A DNA stretch of 64,000 nucleotides. Origin: Ideonella dechloratans (GTDB lineage Bacteria > Pseudomonadota > Gammaproteobacteria > Burkholderiales > Burkholderiaceae_C). The notes beneath the pieces are model-generated. The model searched no databases and was not told the DNA's origin. It saw only the letters and a list, made by a program, of their open reading frames with translations. This document shows, piece after piece, positions 58,263-64,000 of this stretch. Position 1 is the first letter of the stretch. Every line of letters begins with the position of its first letter. Both the position numbers and the translations under genes were made by a program. The DNA lies in NCBI RefSeq assembly GCF_021049305.1, contig NZ_CP088082.1, positions 558,001 to 622,000 on the forward strand, written 5' to 3'.

Positions 58263-58529
58263 GATTGGCCTCCAAGCGGTGCGGTTTGCAAAAACCGCCG
58301 CACCCAACGCCAATTGGGGGCGGCAGCTCGAACGGGTTGGCGTACCGGGCACCGCTTGCGCGAACCGGCGGAGCTTGCGCTCCCCCATCCGAGCCGCCAT
58401 AACTGGAGGCACAGACAACGAAGCCGCATACTCTGCGGAAGAGAAACTGCGGCTTTCGTCGCAGCGGTGCATCGGGACGCCAATCCCGATCACGCCTTTT
58501 TTTGACGTGACGGGGGAAGTGTACCCGCA
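58263..58529. promoter_or_regulatory. Gap with inverted repeats (possible operator and promoter region)
   Basis: This 267-base stretch has no credible gene although one frame stays open through it. It holds a perfect inverted repeat, ATCGGGA (58471-58477) and TCCCGAT (58484-58490), and a second short one, CCGCA (58424-58428) and TGCGG (58434-58438). These could be operators for a phage regulator acting on the recombination block. A T-run at 58497-58503 on the + strand starts only 6 bases after the first repeat; it is not a convincing terminator. Confidence 0.35.
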
Positions 58530-58667
58530 AACCTGACGCGGCGCCATAGCGCGGCGGATGGTGGCGCGCACGCCCTGGCCGGCCTTCAGCTTCTCGATCA
58601 GCGCACGGGCTTCCTCGTCGGCCGGTGCCAGCGCGCCGTTCGGAGTCTTGACCAGAACCATGTCCAT
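58530..58667 (-). pseudogene. Truncated DUF1367 N-terminus
   Basis: From the ATG at 58667 the first 44 or so residues (MDMVLVKTPNGALAPADEEA, ending in VRATIRRAMAP) match the beginning of DUF1367 proteins and of the full copy at 56993-57466. After this the frame runs into the gap and loses all similarity. It is probably a recombination remnant in which the rest of the gene was replaced by the current block. The start overlaps the stop of the small membrane gene by one base. Confidence 0.6.
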
Positions 58668-58792
58668 CAGTCGCCCTCCCACTCGTCGCGCTCGCAGCGG
58701 TAGGCGTCGGCCAGCGAGGCCACGACAAGGCCGAACAGGCCCGCCACCAGCAGCAGGCCGCCCACGACCACCAGGAAGATCGTCTCGATCAC
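58667..58792 (-). CDS. Small single-span membrane protein
   Basis: The 41-residue product starts with GTG at 58792. It has a hydrophobic segment (TIFLVVVGGLLLVAGLFGLV) and a charged C-terminus (DAYRCERDEWEGD). GTGA overlaps the stop of the DnaC-like gene, and the end overlaps the next ATG, which supports translation. Function unknown. Confidence 0.6.
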   Translation of the reverse strand: MIETIFLVVVGGLLLVAGLFGLVVASLADAYRCERDEWEGD

Positions 58793-59595
58793 GCCGCCCC
58801 CCCTTTGCCCCGGTGGCTTTCCCAGTCGAAATGCACCATCTGGCCGCCCCCCTCGCGCAGGCGGTCATAGGCGGCTTCGCCCAGGTAGGCACGGATTTCC
58901 TCCGGCTCCTTGTTGCTGATGACGATGGTGGGCTTCATCAGCCGGTAGCGATGGTCGATGACGTGGAACAGGTGGATTTGCTCGCCCTCGGTGCCGTACT
59001 GGCGGCCCACCTCGTCGATCACCAGAAGATCAACGTCGCCCAGCGCGCGCGTCACGTCCTGCTCGGTCTGGTCGCCCGGCTGCCGGCGCCCCCACGTCTC
59101 GCGGATGCGGCAGACGATTTCGTAGGCCGTGGCGTGCAGCGCGGTGTGGCCCTGCGCCAGCACCTGCTTCGTGATGGCGACGGCCAGATGGTTCTTCCCG
59201 GTGCCAGGGTTCCCGCGCAGGATGAGGCAGCGGCCAACCTTGAGGGCCTCGGCGAACGAATCAGCGTAGTCGCGGCAGACTTCGAGGGCCTGCACCTGGT
59301 CGGGGGCCGTCGCAGCGTAGCCATCGAACGTGCAGCCCTCGAATCGGGGCGAAATCTCGGCGCGACGCATGAGCTGGCGCACGGCCGATTGCTTCGCGCA
59401 GGCCGGGCACACATCGGGCCGCCAGCGTTCGCGCCCCTCGCTGTCCAGGCTGTTCAGCGGGTACTGGCCGTGCTGCTCGCAGGTGCCGAACACCTGACGA
59501 AAGACCGGAAGGCTCGGCGCCTTGGCGCCGGTGTCGGGGGCCTTGTGGCGCTCCCCCAGGCTGGCAGGCAAAAGGTCAGATGCTCGTGACAACAT
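58789..59595 (-). CDS. DnaC-like helicase loader
   Basis: The 268-residue AAA+ ATPase should load the replicative helicase at the phage origin. It has Walker A GNPGTGKN (128-135), Walker B LLVIDEVG (about 188-195) and the sensor stretch PTIVISNKEPEEI. The N-terminal part has a zinc-binding set (C39, H42, C63, C66) as in DnaC/IstB-type loaders of phages. Its start lies 20 bases inside the end of the replication initiator gene. Confidence 0.85.
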   Translation of the reverse strand: MLSRASDLLPASLGERHKAPDTGAKAPSLPVFRQVFGTCEQHGQYPLNSLDSEGRERWRPDVCPACAKQSAVRQLMRRAEISPRFEGCTFDGYAATAPDQVQALEVCRDYADSFAEALKVGRCLILRGNPGTGKNHLAVAITKQVLAQGHTALHATAYEIVCRIRETWGRRQPGDQTEQDVTRALGDVDLLVIDEVGRQYGTEGEQIHLFHVIDHRYRLMKPTIVISNKEPEEIRAYLGEAAYDRLREGGGQMVHFDWESHRGKGGAA

Positions 59596-60481
59596 CGCGC
59601 GGCTCCTTCGGTTGTTGGGGGTGGGCAGGCGGGTTCATGCGGCCAGGACGCGCCGGCCCACCCTTGGGCAGCGGGCTGTCGGCGCGGCGAATCCAGTTGC
59701 GCCAGGTGGCCTCCCAGTCGGCCTTGCGCGCATCGGCACCGGCCTTGCCGTGCCAGTAGTCGGCAAAGCAGGCGGCTTGGTGCCGCACGTCGGCGTCGGT
59801 CATGTCGGGGCGGTTCTCCAGCGCCCAGTCGCCCCAGCCCTTCGGCAGTCTCCAGTCCTCGGGCAAGCGGGTTCCCCGCTTGGTTTTCGGCGGAGCCGCA
59901 GGCGCAGCATCGGGGTTGGTTCCGTTGCCGTCGCCGCCATCGGTGCCGTCGGGCTGGCCGTCGCCCCCAAGACTCTTCTGTTCCTGCTCCTGTTCTTTCT
60001 CCTGTTCCTGTTCTTGGCTTCGGAGGGGCTTTGAAGGGGCTTCGTAGGGGCTTGTTTTCCCCCGGCAGGCCGACATGCAGAATGCCGCGCTGTACTTCTC
60101 GTAAAACCGCGCCAGATAAGGGTTTTCGGGCAGCGAGCCGTACTCGTTCTGCACCCCTTTGACGCGCAGGTCGTTGGGCTTGAGCGCCTCTCCGATCTGG
60201 TACGAGGCCATTTCGATCACCCAGACCACCTCGGAAGCCTCGTCGTACTCGCAAAATCCGGCTTCGATGGCGCTTTGAAGCCCCTTTGAAGCCCCTTCCA
60301 AGCCCAGCCCGGTTTCATGGGCAATGAACATGGTCGGGCAGTAGTAGAGGCCCAGCATGTTGGCGTGCGGGCTGGTCAGCAGGTACATGGCGACGATCTG
60401 CGCCTCCATCCCTGCCGCGCGCAGGCGCTTACCCGTGGCACCAATCCAGAACTTCGGGCCGACTTTCGAGTAATCACGCAT
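59576..60481 (-). CDS. Phage replication initiator (winged-helix, lambda O/DnaD-like)
   Basis: The 301-residue product begins MRDYSKVGPKFWIGATGKRL. Its N-terminal winged-helix region (about 1-105, with LYYCPTMFIAHETGLGLEGA) is typical of phage replication initiators. A Glu/Gln-rich linker (EQEQEKEQEQEQ) leads to a helical C-terminal part (LPEDWRLPKGWGDWALENRP, then DADVRHQAACFADYW) seen in proteins that contact helicase loaders. Its neighbour is the DnaC-like gene. The ATG at 60481 is used; the longer frame upstream overlaps the methyltransferase. Confidence 0.8.
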   Translation of the reverse strand: MRDYSKVGPKFWIGATGKRLRAAGMEAQIVAMYLLTSPHANMLGLYYCPTMFIAHETGLGLEGASKGLQSAIEAGFCEYDEASEVVWVIEMASYQIGEALKPNDLRVKGVQNEYGSLPENPYLARFYEKYSAAFCMSACRGKTSPYEAPSKPLRSQEQEQEKEQEQEQKSLGGDGQPDGTDGGDGNGTNPDAAPAAPPKTKRGTRLPEDWRLPKGWGDWALENRPDMTDADVRHQAACFADYWHGKAGADARKADWEATWRNWIRRADSPLPKGGPARPGRMNPPAHPQQPKEPRDVVTSI

Positions 60482-61697
60482 AGGTGCCCTCCATCGACGT
60501 TTCAAAACCGGGGGCACCCCGGAAGCGTTGCGCGGCCGCGATCAGGTACTCGCGGCATCGCTCGGTCACAAGCCAGCGCCGGCCGTGCAGCTCGGCACCG
60601 CGCCCCGTCGTGGCCCAGCCACCGAAGGGGTCAACAATCAGGTCGCCCACCTCGGACAGGAACCGGACGAAGTGCTCGGCCAAGCGCACGGGCATCAGCG
60701 CCGGATGGGCCGGCAGGCCGTGCCGTGCCGCGAAGTCGCGCGCGGGTTGCTGGTCAGGGTCGCGGTGCGGGATGGTCAGCACGTTGCGGGCAATGGCGCC
60801 ATCGGTGGGCGCGCTGAAGCTGCCCTCGCGGACGGTGTAGGCCCCGCCGGCGTAGCGGGCGTACTGCTGCACGCCGCCGGCGTCCATGAACCGCCGGTGC
60901 TTATCGGTGTGCTCGCGCAGGCAGCGGCGGTTGTCGGCTATGACCAGGGCCGGCTCGTTGGTGAACCACAGCACATGCTCGTAGGCCGTGTTGTGATGCA
61001 CGCGGCGGATGGATGCCCATTGCACCGGGCCGGGCGGCTTCGTCGGGTTGTGCCAGACGAACCGCTCCATCAGGTGCAGGCCCAGCTTGTCGTGCAGCGC
61101 CAGGGTCAGCCGCTCCAGGTAAAGGGAGCGCGCCGGAGAACCCGGCTCGAAGATGTCATTGCCCAGGTTCAGCACCACGTTCCCGCCGGGCCGCAGGTGC
61201 GCCACGATGGGTTCGAGGATGGGCAGCAGCCAGTCGATGTAGCTGGCCTGGTCGGCGTTGCCGTAGGCGCGCTGCTTCGCCAGTGGGTACGGCGGCGAGG
61301 TGAAGGCCAGGGTGATCTGCTCACCCAGACCGCTGAACACGTCCTCGGCGTTCGCCCACAGCGCGCAGCCCAGGTCGGTCGAGAATGCCAGCAGGACGGC
61401 GCGACGCGGCGCCGGCGTCAGCTCCTTCTTGGCCTCGCCGCTCAGGCGCCAGGTGCCACGCTCCACGCGCTCAAGCACGCCCAGATGCTTCAGGGTCTGC
61501 TGGTGCCAGCGCACGCGGCGCTCGAACAGGTTGTAGGCTTTGCCGGCCTTGCCCACGGGCGCGCGCGCTTCCAGCGCCGCCTCGGGGATGTCCAGTTGCA
61601 GGGCGAGTTGCTGGAACAGCTCGCGGTTCGTGAGGGTGTCGCGGCCGACGAACGGCGCCATGACGGCTTCGGCGGACAGGTTCTTGAGGTCTTCCAT
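60474..61697 (-). CDS. Site-specific DNA methyltransferase (beta class) with N-terminal wHTH
   Basis: The 407-residue enzyme has the catalytic motif TSPPYPL (133-139) before the AdoMet motif VDPFGGWATTG (about 355), the order of beta-class methylases. SPPY favours N4-cytosine, although N6-adenine is possible. Residues 20-95 form a winged-helix region. There is no partner restriction gene nearby, so it probably protects phage DNA or marks it for regulation. It overlaps the replication gene by 8 bases and abuts the HNH gene. Confidence 0.85.
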   Translation of the reverse strand: MEDLKNLSAEAVMAPFVGRDTLTNRELFQQLALQLDIPEAALEARAPVGKAGKAYNLFERRVRWHQQTLKHLGVLERVERGTWRLSGEAKKELTPAPRRAVLLAFSTDLGCALWANAEDVFSGLGEQITLAFTSPPYPLAKQRAYGNADQASYIDWLLPILEPIVAHLRPGGNVVLNLGNDIFEPGSPARSLYLERLTLALHDKLGLHLMERFVWHNPTKPPGPVQWASIRRVHHNTAYEHVLWFTNEPALVIADNRRCLREHTDKHRRFMDAGGVQQYARYAGGAYTVREGSFSAPTDGAIARNVLTIPHRDPDQQPARDFAARHGLPAHPALMPVRLAEHFVRFLSEVGDLIVDPFGGWATTGRGAELHGRRWLVTERCREYLIAAAQRFRGAPGFETSMEGTYA

Positions 61698-62240
61698 CAG
61701 GCCGCACCCTCCTGCTCATGGACGGCATGACGCCAGCGGAATCCCTTGTGCGTCTTCTGGGTGCCGTTGCAGCACTCAGTAATGCAGGACGCGCGAAAAC
61801 CCTCTCGCACAGCGTCGGACTGCGACAGGTAGCGCCGCAGCAACCTTCCATCAAGGGAAAGCCTATCGACAGGCCGGGCGTTCGGGTTCTCTACGCCTGC
61901 CAACGCCGGCGTCTTGAAACCCAGCTCATGAACGGCGTGCTTCAGGTTCTCGCTCGGGGTGACGACCTCCAGGTTGTCGAGGCGGTTGTTCCCCTTGTCC
62001 CCGTCGATGTGGTTCACCTGCAATCCCGGCGCCAAGCCCAGGAAGGCAGCAGCCATCAGGCGATGCACCGACCGGCTATGCGCCTTGTTCCCGGCCCACA
62101 ATTGGACGCTGGGATAGCCGCTGTTCCAGAGCCGTTGCGCGAGCAATTTCCCCGTGCGTGGCGAGCGGACGCGGCCGCAGTCGGAAACCTCGTATTTGCC
62201 CTCGAAGCCAACCACCTGCCGCCATTTCTCATCAGCCAGC
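61697..62240 (-). pseudogene. HNH endonuclease, 5' end replaced by IS21 insertion
   Basis: The frame shows a NUMOD4-like start (KWRQVVGFEGKYEVSDCGRV), then the HNH core (HRLMAAAFLGLAPGLQVNHI, DGDKGNNRLDNLEVVT) and a C-terminal NUMOD-like region. In related proteins the start codon lies one to a few codons before KWRQVVGFEG. Here that part is joined to IS21 terminal repeats at about 62240, and the open frame continues into the IS. The nuclease core is intact, so a fused or shortened product could still be made. Confidence 0.65.
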
Positions 62241-62357
62241 TGCGTATTCCACGCGATGGCGGACACGATTCCACGCTGATGGCGGACAGTGTTCCACCAT
62301 GATGGCGGACAGTGTTCCACGCTGAAGGCGGACAGCATTCCAAACTGATGGCGGACA
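62241..62357 (+). mobile_element. Left end of an IS21-family element with five terminal repeats
   Basis: From TGCGTATTCC (62241) there are five imperfect copies of a unit of about 23 bases. Each has the core (A/T)TTCCA followed by GATGGCGGACA (one reads GAAGGCGG). Multiple transposase-binding repeats starting with TG are typical of IS21 ends. The element runs off the right edge of the window, so the far end and target duplication cannot be seen. Confidence 0.75.
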
Positions 62358-62424
62358 CCTGCGGGGTGTTCTGAGTGACCCGAACGCGGCATACGCTGCC
62401 CGGTTTTTTTGACCGGAGCCAGCG

Positions 62425-63969
62425 ATGCCCACACCCAGGGTCACCATGAGCAAACTACGACACACACTGCAACTGCTGCACCGCGGGGCCTTGAGCACCC
62501 GTCAAATCGGTGCCGCCCTCGGCATCTCCAAATCCACTGTCAGCGAGATAGCCAGCTACGCGCGCGTGGCCGGCGTGGACTGGGCTACGGCCCAGAGCCT
62601 GAACGACGACGAACTCCAGGCCCGGCTTTACAAGCCACCCGTGGCGCGCGAGTCCCGGCACCTCGAACCCGACCACGCCCACATCCACCGCGAACTGCGC
62701 CGACCTGGCGTGACGCTGCAGCTGCTGTGGGAGGAATACCAGCAACAGCACAGCGGTCAGGCGTACAAGTACAGCGCCTTCTGCGAGAAGTACAAGGCTT
62801 GGGCCCGGCGCCTGCAGCGCTCCATGCGCCAGACCCACTCGGGCGGTGACAAGCTCTTCGTGGACTACGCCGGCCAGACCGTGCCCGTCGTGGACGCCAG
62901 CACCGGCGAGATACGCCCGGCCCAGGTCTTCGTGGCAGTGCTGGGCGCATCGAACTACACCTACGCCTGCGCCACTGCCAGCCAGAAGGCCGCTGACTGG
63001 GTGGCCAGCATCATTGCCACGCTGGAGTTCATCGGCGGCGTGCCCCGCCTGCTGGTGCCCGACCAGCCGCGCGCCCTCATGGCCCGCCCCGACCGCTACG
63101 AGCCCACCGCGCACCGCCTGCTCGAAGAACTCTGTGCGCACTACAGCCTGGCCGTGATGCCCGCGCGCCCGGCCAAGCCACGCGACAAACCCAAGGTGGA
63201 GGTCGCCGTGCAGGTGGTCGAGCGCTGGATTCTGGCCCGGCTGCGCCACCAGACCTTCTTCAGCCTGGCCGAGCTCAACCGGGCGATTGCCGCCTTGCTG
63301 GTGGACTTGAACCAGCGCGCGTTCAAGAAGCTGCCGGGCAACCGCGCCAGTGCCTTCGCCGAGCTTGACCGGCCGGCCCTGCGCCCCCTGCCGGCGGTGC
63401 GCATGCCCATCGCGCGCTTCAAACCCGCCCGCGTCAACATCGATTACCACGTCGAGCTCGATGGCCACTACTACTCGGTGCCCCACGCCCTGGTGGGCGA
63501 GCCGGTGGAGTTGCGCATCACGGCCGGCACGGTCGAAGTCCTGCATGGCGGCAAACGGGTGGCCGCCCACGCCCTCAATCCCCGCCGGGGTGCACACACC
63601 ACCACACCTGAGCACATGCCGGCCTCGCACCGGGCGCACCTGCAGTGGACGCCGGCCAAGCTCATCGCCTGGGGCGAGCGCGTGGGTGCGGCCACCGCCG
63701 CCGTGGTGCGCTGGCAGATGGAGCACCGCCAGCATCCCGAGCAGGGTTACCGCTCCTGTCTGGGCCTCATGCGCCTGGGCCGTGAGTACGGGGCTGACCG
63801 GCTGGAGGCCGCCTGTGCGCGGGCGCAGTCGATTCGCTCACCGTCCTACAAGAGCATCGCCTCCATCCTGGGCTGCGGCCTGGACCAGCGGCCGCTGGAT
63901 GCGCCGATGGCCGCACAGGCGAGCCTGCCGCTGCACGAGAACGTGCGCGGGCCGGACTACTACCACTGA
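62425..63969 (+). CDS. istA: IS21-family transposase IstA
   Basis: The 514-residue transposase has a helix-turn-helix N-terminus (STRQIGAALGISKSTVSEIA) and the DDE-type integrase core (KLFVDYAGQTVPVVDASTG, LLVPDQPRAL, KPRDKPKVEVAVQVVERWIL). A beta-barrel C-terminal part carries DGHYYSVPHALVGEPVELRI. The length is normal. The ATG at 62425 is used; a second ATG at 62446 is possible. A ribosome site (CAAGGAA) ends the window, so istB should begin within a few bases of the edge. Confidence 0.9.
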   Translation: MPTPRVTMSKLRHTLQLLHRGALSTRQIGAALGISKSTVSEIASYARVAGVDWATAQSLNDDELQARLYKPPVARESRHLEPDHAHIHRELRRPGVTLQLLWEEYQQQHSGQAYKYSAFCEKYKAWARRLQRSMRQTHSGGDKLFVDYAGQTVPVVDASTGEIRPAQVFVAVLGASNYTYACATASQKAADWVASIIATLEFIGGVPRLLVPDQPRALMARPDRYEPTAHRLLEELCAHYSLAVMPARPAKPRDKPKVEVAVQVVERWILARLRHQTFFSLAELNRAIAALLVDLNQRAFKKLPGNRASAFAELDRPALRPLPAVRMPIARFKPARVNIDYHVELDGHYYSVPHALVGEPVELRITAGTVEVLHGGKRVAAHALNPRRGAHTTTPEHMPASHRAHLQWTPAKLIAWGERVGAATAAVVRWQMEHRQHPEQGYRSCLGLMRLGREYGADRLEAACARAQSIRSPSYKSIASILGCGLDQRPLDAPMAAQASLPLHENVRGPDYYH

Positions 63970-64000
63970 GCTCCAACGCGCAAGCAAACCCAACAAGGAA

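Noticed and set aside
58471..58503. Terminator on the + strand (dyad followed by T-run)
   Set aside because: The T-run starts 6 bases after the stem and there is no + strand gene upstream to terminate. Kept only as a possible operator.
57957..58667. Single 236-codon gene joining the DUF1367 fragment to the 101-residue protein
   Set aside because: The middle part resembles translated intergenic DNA, and the ATG at 58262 has its own ribosome site, so two separate pieces are more likely.
62241..62357. CRISPR-like array of short repeats
   Set aside because: The units of about 23 bases run head to tail without spacers and lie at the end of an IS21 element next to istA. They are transposase-binding repeats.
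1..64000. tRNA, rRNA or integrated tRNA-fragment attachment site
   Set aside because: No cloverleaf or rRNA-like sequence was recognised by eye. A tRNA scan would be needed to exclude short fragments.

Overview
The window looks like a GC-rich betaproteobacterial chromosome, probably Burkholderiales. That placement is inferred from base composition and gene style; there is no rRNA or tRNA to anchor it. It carries a large temperate phage with a contractile tail. Only the first 3.9 kb is host DNA: a chemotaxis-type cluster made of a membrane-bound CheA-like kinase, a short MCP-like signalling protein, a CheX/CheC-like phosphatase and the first third of a CheY-like regulator. The cheY frame leaves the family consensus after about 50 codons, at the inferred left end of the prophage.

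The prophage starts with a tyrosine integrase on the + strand (4097-5395). Everything after it up to 62.2 kb lies on the - strand, so the genes read from right to left. In transcription order they are: HNH nuclease, DNA methyltransferase, replication initiator, DnaC-like loader and small early genes (62.2-56.5 kb); a DUF1064 nuclease, XRE regulator, small and large terminase (56.5-51.7 kb); head genes with the capsid protein (51.6-45.0 kb); tail sheath and assembly genes (45.0-41.0 kb); a lysis cassette (41.0-39.4 kb); tube, hub, spike and PAAR tip (39.3-36.3 kb); a giant InPase-type polyvalent protein and a DarB-like methylase-helicase (35.5-24.2 kb); portal, tape measure with a lysin-like domain, and baseplate wedge genes (23.7-13.6 kb); a tail-borne SGNH esterase and tail fibres (13.6-10.6 kb).

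Next to the integrase lies the most striking region (5.4-10.6 kb): two diversity-generating retroelement (DGR) modules in tandem. Each has an Avd protein, a template repeat (TR) and a reverse transcriptase. One TR (8337-8450) matches the 3' end of an FGE/C-type-lectin-like fibre gene (9497-10591). Of 15 differences, 14 are at template adenines, and a GATA-loop hairpin lies just downstream of the gene. The other TR (about 6602-6735) has no variable repeat in the window.

A second system is regulatory. Nine copies of CGGAAAA-N29-(-10 hexamer), all on the - strand with identical spacing, sit in nearly every gap between the late gene blocks. They look like an activator-dependent late promoter family, and the DGR lies in the last of these transcription units. 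Three of the promoters would start transcription at, or one base from, the next ATG, which predicts leaderless mRNAs.

The right edge is an IS21-family element. Its left end, with five copies of a roughly 23-bp repeat, is inserted at the 5' end of the phage HNH gene. istA is complete and istB would lie beyond the window, as would the rest of the prophage and its right attachment site.
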